From: Cytophagales bacterium
GTDB lineage: Bacteria > Bacteroidota > Bacteroidia > Cytophagales > Cyclobacteriaceae
DNA length: 64,000 nt
Direction of reading: 5' to 3'
Assembly: GCA_020403045.1 (NCBI GenBank)
Contig: JADBYK010000026.1
Location: 1-64,000 of the forward strand
The notes below the pieces were generated by a model. It searched no databases, was not told the DNA's origin, and saw only the letters and a list, made by a program, of their open reading frames with translations. A program made the translations under genes and the position numbers. Positions 34,589-43,058 of this stretch are shown one piece after another (the first letter of the stretch is position 1; each line of letters opens with the position of its first letter).

Positions 34589-35148
34589 AATATAAATGCT
34601 TAGTTACGCAAGAATATGCTATTGGTGAGTACCGACTGGTACCGATCCGTTTTGAGGATCGTTTTGAAATAATGAAGTGGAGAAATGAGCAGATGTATCA
34701 TTTGAGGCAGAGCGAGATATTAACGATAGAAAGTCAGGATCGTTACTTTTTGAGCGTTGTGACAAACTTATTTAGTGAAAGACAGCCGAATCAGGTATTG
34801 TTTTCATATTTGAAAGGGAATAAATGCATTGGATATGGCGGATTGGTGCATATTAATTGGATTAATAGGAATGCTGAAATTTCTTTCATAATGGACACAC
34901 TAGAAGAGAATGTGCATTTTGAATTTCATTGGAAGACTTATCTTAAGTTGATCGAAGAAGTTGCGTTTCTTGGTTTGGATCTTCACAAGATTTTCACTTT
35001 TGCCTTTGACTTAAGGCCAAGACTATACCGAGCACTCGAAGAAATGAGTTATGAGAGGGAAGCAAGACTTAAGGAACATTGTTTTTTTGAATCAAAATAC
35101 ATAGATGTGGTGATTCATTGTAAGGTTAAAAATGATCTATATGGATAA
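34585..35148 (+). CDS. GNAT-like acetyltransferase, second copy in the locus
   Basis: A 187-residue protein with weak GNAT features: YRLVPIRFEDRFEIMKWRNEQ at the amino end, a central strand pair (KCIGYGGLVHINWINRNAEISFIM) and a C-terminal segment LHKIFTFAFDLRPRLYRALEEM where PseH-type enzymes have the LYxxLGF motif. The classical QxxGxG/A pyrophosphate loop is not obvious. It may acylate an amino group of the nonulosonate or its precursor. ATGA overlap with the hisF-like gene and 17 bp overlap with the SDR place it in the same transcript. Confidence 0.65.
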   Translation: MKYKCLVTQEYAIGEYRLVPIRFEDRFEIMKWRNEQMYHLRQSEILTIESQDRYFLSVVTNLFSERQPNQVLFSYLKGNKCIGYGGLVHINWINRNAEISFIMDTLEENVHFEFHWKTYLKLIEEVAFLGLDLHKIFTFAFDLRPRLYRALEEMSYEREARLKEHCFFESKYIDVVIHCKVKNDLYG

Positions 35149-35809
35149 AAGAACGTTCGTTGTAACAGGAGCCACCAGCGGCCTTGGTGAGGCAATCGTT
35201 TCAACAATTATTGAAAAGACTGAGGACATTGTCATTTCTGTGTCGAAAAAGGTAAGCGAAAGTCAAATGGGCTACAACAAAAGTCGATTTAAATTTATAG
35301 AATGTGATTTATCGTTTGACAAATTAGAGTCAAGGATTCAATCACTGACGCAATATATTACCACGAGAGATATTGTTTTTGTAAATAATGCCGCCATTAT
35401 AAAACCTATTACGAAAGTGGGCGAAATGACGGAATTACAAATTGAAGCACTACTCGCGGTAAATATTAAGGCTCCTTTGGTTATATCTAATTTCTTGTTT
35501 CAAAATTTTAATAAAGGCAAAATAACCGTTATTAATATTTCAACAGGGGCAGCTCAAAATCCTATTGCTGGCTGGTCCCTTTACTGCTCCTCCAAGGCAG
35601 GAGGGAAAATGTTTTTCGATGTCTTAAAGAAGGAACACCCCGATTGCAACATTGTAAACTTTGATCCGGGAGTGATGGATACGGGAATGCAGGATTACAT
35701 AAGGAGTAGTGAATTTGATAGGGTAGAAACATTTCTTGAATATAAAACGAATGGAAAGTTAAAATCACCAGGAGAAGTTGCCCAAAAAGTAGTTTTTGAA
35801 ATGATATGA
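35132..35809 (+). CDS. Short-chain dehydrogenase/reductase
   Basis: A 225-residue classical SDR. It has the cofactor loop VTGATSGLGEAIV (TGxxxGxG) at the amino end, FVNNAAIIKP (NNAA) near residue 85, ISTGAA near 132 as the catalytic Ser strand, and YCSSKAGGKMF (YxxxK) near 147. The substrate is unknown; it sits with sugar-modifying genes. The start is at 35132 or at the second ATG, 35141, which gives an 8-bp overlap with the GNAT gene and is equally plausible. It is unlike RmlD, which is an extended SDR of about 290 residues. Confidence 0.85.
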   Translation: MIYMDKRTFVVTGATSGLGEAIVSTIIEKTEDIVISVSKKVSESQMGYNKSRFKFIECDLSFDKLESRIQSLTQYITTRDIVFVNNAAIIKPITKVGEMTELQIEALLAVNIKAPLVISNFLFQNFNKGKITVINISTGAAQNPIAGWSLYCSSKAGGKMFFDVLKKEHPDCNIVNFDPGVMDTGMQDYIRSSEFDRVETFLEYKTNGKLKSPGEVAQKVVFEMI

Positions 35810-36504
35810 GAACGGCAATATTATCCGACATCCATGGTAATAATTACGCTTTGAACGAGGTTTTAAAGGAGGTAAGAAGAGAAGGCATACGGGAGATATT
35901 GATTTTGGGTGATATGGTTGGATATTACTATCACCCAGATAAAGTTTTGACTGCTATTTCCGAGTATGATGTACATGCCATAAATGGCAATCACGAACAT
36001 TTGTTGTTTGGTTTGATGGATGACCCTCAATCCTTTTACCCGATTGTTAAAAAATATGGCAGTGGGCATTTTTCAGCAGTTGAGAAACTTAGCCAAGAGC
36101 AGATTAAATGGCTTAGGGCTTTGCCTGACACTCGAGAAGTCTACTATAATGATTTATCGATCATGATGAGCCATGGTAGCCCCTGGGCAAATGATACATA
36201 TGTATATCCGGATTCAAACCTGGAGCTGTTGAAAGCTTTTGATTCGTTTAACTACGATTTAATTCTGATTGGACACTCTCATTATTCATTTTGCTTAAGA
36301 AGAGGAAATACACTTGTAGTTAACCCGGGATCTGTAGGTCAATCCAGGCAAAAAGGAGGGAAAGCTTACTGGGCAATTCTTAATTCTTTAAGTAAATCAA
36401 TCGAATTCCGAATAACGGATTATGATGTTACTGAGTTGAAGTTAGAAGTCTTAAAAAACGATCCGGATTTAGCATACAACTACAAAATCTTGGAACGAAA
36501 ATAG
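35806..36504 (+). CDS. Calcineurin-like metallophosphoesterase (YfcE/MJ0936 type)
   Basis: A 232-residue binuclear metal phosphoesterase. The five metal-binding blocks are visible: LSDIHGN at the amino end, ILGDMVGY near 37, INGNHEHL near 62, MSHGSPW near 123 and GHSHYSF near 160. It should hydrolyse a phosphomonoester or phosphodiester. Its place inside a nonulosonate operon (overlapping the SDR stop by 4 bp) is unusual and suggests a sugar phosphate or CMP/UDP-linked substrate. It could conceivably act as a dephosphorylating step after PseI-like condensation, but that is inference. Confidence 0.86.
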   Translation: MRTAILSDIHGNNYALNEVLKEVRREGIREILILGDMVGYYYHPDKVLTAISEYDVHAINGNHEHLLFGLMDDPQSFYPIVKKYGSGHFSAVEKLSQEQIKWLRALPDTREVYYNDLSIMMSHGSPWANDTYVYPDSNLELLKAFDSFNYDLILIGHSHYSFCLRRGNTLVVNPGSVGQSRQKGGKAYWAILNSLSKSIEFRITDYDVTELKLEVLKNDPDLAYNYKILERK

Positions 36505-36511
36505 AAATAGT

Positions 36512-37465
36512 ATGTCAGTAAAAGTGAATGTATTAGTTACTGGTTGCGGTGGAGATATTGGTCAAAGCATTGGTAAAATCTTAAAAGAGATACCCTTGAT
36601 TAATAATATCTATGGTATTGACATATCTTCAAAAAATGCTGGCTCATTTATTTATCCAAATTTTAAAGTTGGATTGCCTATTAAGCACCCTGATTTCTTT
36701 CAATTCCTAAATGAATTTATTAAAACAAATAAAATAGATTTATACATTCCCATGGCTGAACCTGAGTTGCGCCATTTAACTCAGGTTAACAGGTTGGATT
36801 TTTTTGGTCAAGCCACAATGATTCATGCTAATAGGCTTGCCTTGGAAATAGGTTTTGATAAATTAAAAACCTCAGAATTTCTTCAGCAGCATGGTCTTCC
36901 ATTCCCTAAAACACACATTGCCAGTGACTATGTTAAAATGAACCTATTTCCATTTATTCTGAAATCAAGGAGTGGGTCAGGAGGCAAAAACCTATATCTT
37001 ATAAATGATAGGGACGACATTTCTTATTTGCAAAAAAAAGTTTTGCTTGAAAATTATATTGTGCAGGAATTTTTGACGCAAGATTCTGATGAGTATACTT
37101 GCGGCCTGTTTCGATCTAAAGCTGGGGAGATTCGAAGCATTATTTTTAGAAGAGAACTAACTGGAGGATATAGCGGCTTTGGGGAAGTGATTGAGAGCGA
37201 ACCAATAACTTTACTTTTAAATTCCATTGCTCAAAATATTAATTTACAAGGCAGCATAAATGTTCAATTGAGAATGATATCAGATGTCCCATATGTGTTT
37301 GAAATCAATCCTAGATTTTCAAGTACTGTTAGATTTAGGAACATGTTTGGGTTTAATGATGTTTTGTGGTCAATTCAGGACGCATTAAATATTAAGGTAT
37401 CAGACTATGAAAGGCACCAAAATCTGAGTAGATTTTACAAAGGGTTTTCAGAGTATGTAGACTGA
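36512..37465 (+). CDS. ATP-grasp ligase (PylC/CarB-like) in nonulosonate operon
   Basis: A 317-residue protein. The N-terminal pre-ATP-grasp Rossmann fold starts VLVTGCGGDIGQSIGK. The ATP-grasp core has PFILKSRSGSGGKNLYLI near residues 148-165 (flexible Gly-rich loop), IVQEFLTQDSDEYTCGLF near 185, and the metal-binding Glu/Asn in FEINPRFSSTVRF near 265. Such enzymes form amide bonds through acyl phosphates. No substrate is evident; ligation of an amino acid or other acyl group to an amino group of the nonulosonate is a reasonable guess from context. It lies between the phosphoesterase and pseI. Confidence 0.82.
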   Translation: MSVKVNVLVTGCGGDIGQSIGKILKEIPLINNIYGIDISSKNAGSFIYPNFKVGLPIKHPDFFQFLNEFIKTNKIDLYIPMAEPELRHLTQVNRLDFFGQATMIHANRLALEIGFDKLKTSEFLQQHGLPFPKTHIASDYVKMNLFPFILKSRSGSGGKNLYLINDRDDISYLQKKVLLENYIVQEFLTQDSDEYTCGLFRSKAGEIRSIIFRRELTGGYSGFGEVIESEPITLLLNSIAQNINLQGSINVQLRMISDVPYVFEINPRFSSTVRFRNMFGFNDVLWSIQDALNIKVSDYERHQNLSRFYKGFSEYVD

Positions 37466-37502
37466 GGATCTTTATAATTAGTTTGACCTAAAATTTAAAA
37501 GT

Positions 37503-38558
37503 ATGAATAGTTTCATGATTAAGGATTTTCTGCTTGGCTCAAATAATCCACCTTTCATCATCGCTGAGATGAGCGGTAATCATAATCAATCTCTAGAAAG
37601 AGCTAAGGAGATTGTTCGCGTTGCGGCTTCCACTGGCGCGCACGCTATCAAATTACAAACGTATACTCCGGACACAATGACGATAAATCATCGTGGCGGT
37701 CTATTTGATATTACAGACAAGAAATCACTTTGGCTCGGGCGTAATCTGTATGAGTTATATAAGGAGGCTCATACACCATGGGAGTGGCATAAGCCACTTT
37801 TTGACTATGCTGCCGAATTAGGATTAATCTGTTTCAGTACACCTTTTGATGATACTGCTGTTGATTTTTTAGAGACATTAAACGTTCCCTGTTATAAAAT
37901 CGCATCGTTTGAGAACACGGATCATCCACTACTAAAAAAGGTAGCCAAGACCGGCAAACCTGTAATAATGAGCACAGGTATTGCAAACTTGTCCGATATA
38001 ATGGAATCTGTTCAAGTTCTTAAAGAAAATGGGAGTAAGGAAATCGTTCTTTTAAAGTGCACCAGTACATATCCAGCTACACCTGAAAACACCAACCTTG
38101 TCACCATCCCTGTTCTGCAACAAGTTTTTCAGGATTGTATTATCGGCCTGAGTGATCACACAATGGGCATAGGAGCTAGTATAGCATCTATCGCTCTTGG
38201 AGCTCGAGTTATCGAGAAACATTTTACGATAAGCAGGGCAGATGGCGGAGTCGATAGTACCTTCAGTATGGAGCCTGCGGAAATGAAATCCCTCGTGCTC
38301 GAAAGCGAAAGAGCGTTTTTGGCCCTGGGCCAAGTTCAATTAAATGTTCAAAAAGCAGAAGAAAAGAGTAGGGTGTTCAAACGATCAATTTATGTTGTGG
38401 CAGATGTAAAGAAAGGAGATATACTATCATCACAAAATTTGCGCGTAATCCGACCAGGTGATGGCCTGGCACCAAAATATTTTGAATCCATCTTGGGAAA
38501 GCACTTCAAAATTGATCTTAAAACGGGCACTCCCATGAGTATGGATTATTTGACTTAG
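37503..38558 (+). CDS. pseI: Pseudaminic acid synthase
   Basis: A 351-residue NeuB-family enzyme condensing 2,4-diacetamido-2,4,6-trideoxy-L-altrose with phosphoenolpyruvate. The barrel has FIIAEMSGNHNQSLE at the amino end, AIKLQTYTPDTMTIN near 50, KIASFENTDHPLL near 135, LLKCTSTYPATPEN near 182 and VIEKHFTISRADGGVDSTFS near 235. A C-terminal SAF/antifreeze-like domain starts at about 290 (KRSIYVVADVKKGD). The PseI wording of these motifs distinguishes it from NeuB and LegI. Its substrate would normally be released by PseG, not found here. Confidence 0.94.
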   Translation: MNSFMIKDFLLGSNNPPFIIAEMSGNHNQSLERAKEIVRVAASTGAHAIKLQTYTPDTMTINHRGGLFDITDKKSLWLGRNLYELYKEAHTPWEWHKPLFDYAAELGLICFSTPFDDTAVDFLETLNVPCYKIASFENTDHPLLKKVAKTGKPVIMSTGIANLSDIMESVQVLKENGSKEIVLLKCTSTYPATPENTNLVTIPVLQQVFQDCIIGLSDHTMGIGASIASIALGARVIEKHFTISRADGGVDSTFSMEPAEMKSLVLESERAFLALGQVQLNVQKAEEKSRVFKRSIYVVADVKKGDILSSQNLRVIRPGDGLAPKYFESILGKHFKIDLKTGTPMSMDYLT

Positions 38559-38593
38559 TACTGTCGCTGACTTCATTAGAAAACAAACCTTAA

Positions 38594-39865
38594 TTGATAA
38601 AGAATATAGTTGACTCGAATTTACTAAAATCGAGTTTTGTTTTTACAGCAAGCAACGCACTGAATAGTGCTATTCCCTTTTTGCTAATACCAGTTCTTAC
38701 AAGGTATTTAAGTCCGAGCGACTATGGAATTGTTTCTATTTTTCAAGTCGTTGCTACGATGTTGATTTCGTTTGCCGGACTGAATACTCAGAACTCCGTA
38801 ATTGTGCAGTACTACAAGAAAGAAGAAGTTAATTTTCCAGTTTATGTTTACAACACCCTCCTAATATTTTTAATAAGTAGCGTGTTGCTGCTTGTAATAT
38901 CATTCCTATTTGGTCATACCATTTCAAGAATGGTAGAATTTCCATCGGAATGGCTCCCCTTCATAGTTGTATTCGCATGCTCACAGTTTATGTTTCAAAT
39001 GTTACTAGGACTGTGGATAGCAGAAGAGAAACCATTTTTGTACGGCTTGTTTCAGATCAGCCAAACGGCATTGAATCTTATTTTATCCTTAATTTTAGTA
39101 ATTCCATTTGAACTCGGCTGGAAAGGCAGAGTAATAGCACAGGTTCTGGTCTTTTTTATGTATGCTCTAATTTCATTGTTCATTTTAGTAAGAAAAAAAT
39201 ATGTTAAGATTGAGTTTAACAAATCGTATATTCTTAAAGCATTAAGTTTCGGTGTACCACTAATACCTCATACTTTTGGAGGAGCGGTTATGATGTTTTC
39301 AGACCGTTTAATTATTTCTAGTCTTGTTGGAGTAAAAGAGGTAGGAATATACATGGTCGGCTTTCAATTTGCTCAAATCATTCTTCTGATTCAGGATTCC
39401 ATCAATAATGCCTTTGCCCCCTGGATTTACAAAAATTTAAAGAAGAACAATAAAGTTGACAATTTAAAGTTAGTGAAAATAACATATTTTTACATGGCAG
39501 CTATTTTTGCATTTTCGATCCTTTATTCTCTTGTCATTGGTCCATTATTCAGGATATTCGTTGGCACAGAGTTTATTGCTGGTGAAAAGTATATTCTTTG
39601 GATTGCTATCGGTTTTGCTTTCAATGGAATGTATAAAATGGTGGTCAACTATATTTTTTATGCAGAGAAGACTTATTTTTTAGCGATTATTACAACAACA
39701 ACGGCAGTAGTTAACATCGCAATTACCTATTTTCTGGTATCAAGAGTCGGGGTCATTGGAGCAGCCTACTCACTCTGCATTTGCTACTTTTTAAGCTTCT
39801 TATTGACTTGGTATTGCAGCAATATAGCCCATCCAATGCCGTGGAGGTTAAATCGATTGAAATAG
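38594..39865 (+). CDS. wzx: Wzx-like polysaccharide flippase
   Basis: A 423-residue protein with about twelve hydrophobic helices, of the MOP/PST exporter superfamily. It opens LLKSSFVFTASNALNSAIPF, and PVLTRYLSPSDYGIVSIFQ near residue 40 is the classical Wzx loop. GGAVMMFSDRLIISSLVG near 230 is the other conserved block. It should flip undecaprenyl-diphosphate-linked repeat units to the periplasm. It starts with TTG 35 bp after pseI; the next gene begins immediately after its stop. Confidence 0.88.
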   Translation: MIKNIVDSNLLKSSFVFTASNALNSAIPFLLIPVLTRYLSPSDYGIVSIFQVVATMLISFAGLNTQNSVIVQYYKKEEVNFPVYVYNTLLIFLISSVLLLVISFLFGHTISRMVEFPSEWLPFIVVFACSQFMFQMLLGLWIAEEKPFLYGLFQISQTALNLILSLILVIPFELGWKGRVIAQVLVFFMYALISLFILVRKKYVKIEFNKSYILKALSFGVPLIPHTFGGAVMMFSDRLIISSLVGVKEVGIYMVGFQFAQIILLIQDSINNAFAPWIYKNLKKNNKVDNLKLVKITYFYMAAIFAFSILYSLVIGPLFRIFVGTEFIAGEKYILWIAIGFAFNGMYKMVVNYIFYAEKTYFLAIITTTTAVVNIAITYFLVSRVGVIGAAYSLCICYFLSFLLTWYCSNIAHPMPWRLNRLK

Positions 39866-40945
39866 ATGACAAATCTTTTTTTGATTAGCACACCCTTACA
39901 GCTTTTGAATGCAATAGAAGCAAAACGGTATTTTAACATCCCGAATCATCAATCTTCTGTCATATTTCTGACTTACACCAGCAATTACAATTCCATAGTC
40001 AAAATATTGGTGCCCAATGAGTGGGGTAACATACATTTTGTGAACGAGGCGGAATCTCAAACCAGTCACGAAGAGAATATAAAAGGAGGAAAGATCATGC
40101 CTATCTTGAAAGAGTTGAGGAGAAAATCTCATCGAATCAAAGAACTGGTTGACCAATATGCAAAAGTAAATTTTGTATTTGTAGGATATTATTTAGGGCT
40201 TGAGCAAATTCACTTTGTAAACTCGATTGCCGCGAAGGAAATAATTTTACTTGACGATGGTATTGCAACACTAGAGGTAAATAACAGAAGGGTAGGCCAA
40301 ATAAGTTTCTTGAATAGTTGGTCTTTTTCATTTTTTGTCAAAGCACTAGTTAAAAAATTTATCTTTGGTTACAGATTACGGCATCCGCAATCAGTATCTT
40401 TTTTTTCTATCTATGAAATAGAGGTTTTAAAAAGAGACTTTCTAATAAAGCACAAGTATGAAGGAATTAGAAGCCTAATAAAAGACAGAGAGACTTGTGA
40501 TGAAGTTTATTTTTTAGGCCAACCTCTTAGTGAGATAGAACCTATAATTGTTACCGAAGGCGATTATTTTCTTTACTTAAACGCTGTTGTTAGTTTTTTT
40601 AAGGATAAAAGGATCGTGTACGTACCACATCGAGATGAGGATAAAGACAAAGTGACTAGAATAAGATTTGAATTGGACTTATTGGTTGAAGAGTTGGAGG
40701 TGCCTTTTGAATGGTTCATGATAAATAAGGAAAAGAGACCAAAAGCTATAGCAGGATTTATTACAAGTGCCTTACCTAATTGCAAAGAATTATTTGGCGC
40801 TGATCTTAGTATTTATTCATTTAGAATAGAGGGGGAATCAATTATAAATGACGCAATGCGAATGTTAGTTTCAGACACATATTCTTATTTTGAAAAAATA
40901 GCAGATGCTCAGTTCAAAGTAATTGATAAGATCCTAGAGTCATGA
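39866..40945 (+). CDS. Candidate sialyl-/nonulosonyltransferase (GT52/polyST-like GT-B)
   Basis: A 359-residue soluble protein. Its amino end LFLISTPLQLLNAIEAKRYF resembles bacterial sialyltransferase-like families (GT52, polyST). In those enzymes the key motifs are an acidic pair plus Gly (D/E-D/E-G) and an HP-type motif; here LLDDGIAT near residue 130 and YVPHRDED near 255 (PH rather than HP) sit at comparable places. With a pseudaminate pathway upstream and Wzx just before it, the likely donor is a CMP-pseudaminic acid derivative. Family assignment is tentative. Confidence 0.55.
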   Translation: MTNLFLISTPLQLLNAIEAKRYFNIPNHQSSVIFLTYTSNYNSIVKILVPNEWGNIHFVNEAESQTSHEENIKGGKIMPILKELRRKSHRIKELVDQYAKVNFVFVGYYLGLEQIHFVNSIAAKEIILLDDGIATLEVNNRRVGQISFLNSWSFSFFVKALVKKFIFGYRLRHPQSVSFFSIYEIEVLKRDFLIKHKYEGIRSLIKDRETCDEVYFLGQPLSEIEPIIVTEGDYFLYLNAVVSFFKDKRIVYVPHRDEDKDKVTRIRFELDLLVEELEVPFEWFMINKEKRPKAIAGFITSALPNCKELFGADLSIYSFRIEGESIINDAMRMLVSDTYSYFEKIADAQFKVIDKILES

Positions 40946-43044
40946 GAGATAGTCGAGATATTGATACTTTGCGCGTGTTGATTTTCTCTTCTACAATTTC
41001 ATTTTCACTTGCATCGCTTTACCTTCTTTTTAGATTTGGTTTGGAAGAGCTTCATACTCAATATGCTTTTCGAGCGGTTGGTTTCAGTCTTTTAGCAATT
41101 AATCTACCATACTTATTGCATAGACTGCTAGTTTTGAAGGGGGTACTTTTTCTAAGTCAATCAGTAATTTCTCTTTTTTTACTGTTGTTTACTTTTACGG
41201 CTGGATTTTATTTAAGGGAATGGTTTAATCCACACTTGAGTATTGTTATAGTTTCATTTGGTTATCTATTTTATGTCATAAATCTTTTGAGTCTGTTTCA
41301 GTCGGATTCCTTATCAAGAATCTTACTGATATTGTTTTTTTCAGTGATTCTTTCCTTTTGGATAGCTGCAGTCTTTTGGGGATACGGTATATATTCACCA
41401 ATGTTTTTTGAAAGTTTTGCTATCATGCTGCCTCATATTGACTCATTATTTCATATAACTATTTCCAAGATGATAAGTACATATTCCATGCCTTCAACGG
41501 GCCTAAACGGTGTATGCTTACTTCCTTATCATTTTGGTAGTCATTTTTACTTTTCAGCAGTTGCTAGTATTCTTCAAGTCGACCTGCTATTATTCTATCC
41601 TCTTGTTTTTCCGATTTACATATTGCCGTTCCTGGTATCGCAATTTCTGGTAGTAATTATTAAAGTCACGAGAAGCTTTTTCTATACTTTAAAGCCGATT
41701 ACTTCCAGTTGGTTTTTTTGGGGAGTTATCACAATCGGTTTCGTTGGGTTTATTGATATAGATTTTTTGAATACTAACAAGGCTGCTCCTTATAACATTT
41801 TTATTAGCGAGTCGTATAGTGTTTCAATAGTTATTACACTCATCTTTGTAGGGTTCATAATAGAAACAATTGATAATGATTTTAAATATGGACTCGCTTT
41901 TGCCATCTTGATTCCGATTTTTTTCTTTTTAATAGGAGTTTCTAAAATTTCCACTTTGTACTTAGTTGCCGGATGTTTTTACTATGCTATTATTAGATTA
42001 AAGTTGCTGAAGAATCGATTTGTGTTGATCGCATCCTTACTAGGGATAGTAGTTAGTGTATTCACTTTATATTTAACCATTGACTTTGATTTGAAGGGAT
42101 CAACCCAAATTGATTTTCTGAATTATTATCAAGAGTTTATTGGATGGAGATTTTTTTTGTTTTTTGTTTCTAATTACAGTTGGTTCATAATCACATGTGT
42201 AGTCATTTATTTTCTAGGCAAAAATAGGATCAGCAAAATGAGCCATCAGTCTAGATTGTTTCGTTGTTTGGAGATGCTAGTTTGCGCAGTAGTATTGGGA
42301 TGTTTACCCGGATTATTTTTGAAAATCAGTGGAGGCTCAGCGGGATATTTTATTGACTTTCAAAATTTCGCAAGCTTGGTCTTGCTCATTATTGTTTTAT
42401 CAGTTGGGTACGATTATTTTAAACCCACTAAGGAGTTGTTTAAATTCCTTTCTGTTATGATACTAATGATCATCCTATTCCTTTCTGCTATGAATATGAG
42501 ATTTCAAATGTTAGAGATGCAAAAGAAATACTTGTCAATAAGAGCAAGTATAAATTCAGGTACAGATTTTTTGGGGCTAGGAAAAAGCGAGATACTGAAG
42601 GGCTCTTTTCCAGAAGGGATTACGCACCAATCACTCGAGTCAATAATCTATCAGCCTGCTAAGGCACTGAAGTCTAATTTGAATTACAAGTTTTTTCGCG
42701 GATTAGTTGAACTCGGTAGATTGAACTCAAATTCAGATTCTAAGCCCGTGCTCTATATTGAAAATAAGAACGGTTTGCATACGGATTTTCCATGTTCAGT
42801 GGTTCCTTTCGCTGTTACTGCAACAACAGGGCTTGCTGTCGTTAATGGCATGCCTTATGATTATTGCCCGGCACATGATTACGGTTATGAACAAAATGAC
42901 ATGGAAGACAGAAGGAGAATTGGCGGTACTTATTCTAGTCGAGAGTTATGCGCTTCTATCCAGCATTCAATTGCCAATGGTGTTATAGTTTTAGACTACA
43001 AAGATCATACATTTACAATTAAGCATTTAATCAGGTGCTTTTAG
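40942..43044 (+). CDS. Large polytopic membrane protein, possible GT-C transferase
   Basis: A 700-residue protein with about thirteen hydrophobic helices (residues 10-530) and a soluble carboxyl domain of about 160 residues. I do not recognise a named family. The outer loop near residue 160 reads MLPHIDSLFHITISKM, with acidic and His residues in the position where GT-C enzymes carry catalytic residues, and the carboxyl domain has YSSRELCASIQHSI. It may be a membrane glycosyltransferase or an acyl/sugar modifier of the repeat unit. It is very AT-rich and overlaps the previous gene by 4 bp. Confidence 0.6.
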   Translation: MRDSRDIDTLRVLIFSSTISFSLASLYLLFRFGLEELHTQYAFRAVGFSLLAINLPYLLHRLLVLKGVLFLSQSVISLFLLLFTFTAGFYLREWFNPHLSIVIVSFGYLFYVINLLSLFQSDSLSRILLILFFSVILSFWIAAVFWGYGIYSPMFFESFAIMLPHIDSLFHITISKMISTYSMPSTGLNGVCLLPYHFGSHFYFSAVASILQVDLLLFYPLVFPIYILPFLVSQFLVVIIKVTRSFFYTLKPITSSWFFWGVITIGFVGFIDIDFLNTNKAAPYNIFISESYSVSIVITLIFVGFIIETIDNDFKYGLAFAILIPIFFFLIGVSKISTLYLVAGCFYYAIIRLKLLKNRFVLIASLLGIVVSVFTLYLTIDFDLKGSTQIDFLNYYQEFIGWRFFLFFVSNYSWFIITCVVIYFLGKNRISKMSHQSRLFRCLEMLVCAVVLGCLPGLFLKISGGSAGYFIDFQNFASLVLLIIVLSVGYDYFKPTKELFKFLSVMILMIILFLSAMNMRFQMLEMQKKYLSIRASINSGTDFLGLGKSEILKGSFPEGITHQSLESIIYQPAKALKSNLNYKFFRGLVELGRLNSNSDSKPVLYIENKNGLHTDFPCSVVPFAVTATTGLAVVNGMPYDYCPAHDYGYEQNDMEDRRRIGGTYSSRELCASIQHSIANGVIVLDYKDHTFTIKHLIRCF

Positions 43045-43058
43045 TACCTAACTTATCA

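Noticed and set aside
35132-35809. The SDR as the missing RmlD
   Set aside because: It is a classical short SDR of 225 residues with NNAA and YxxxK, lacking the extended substrate domain of RmlD.
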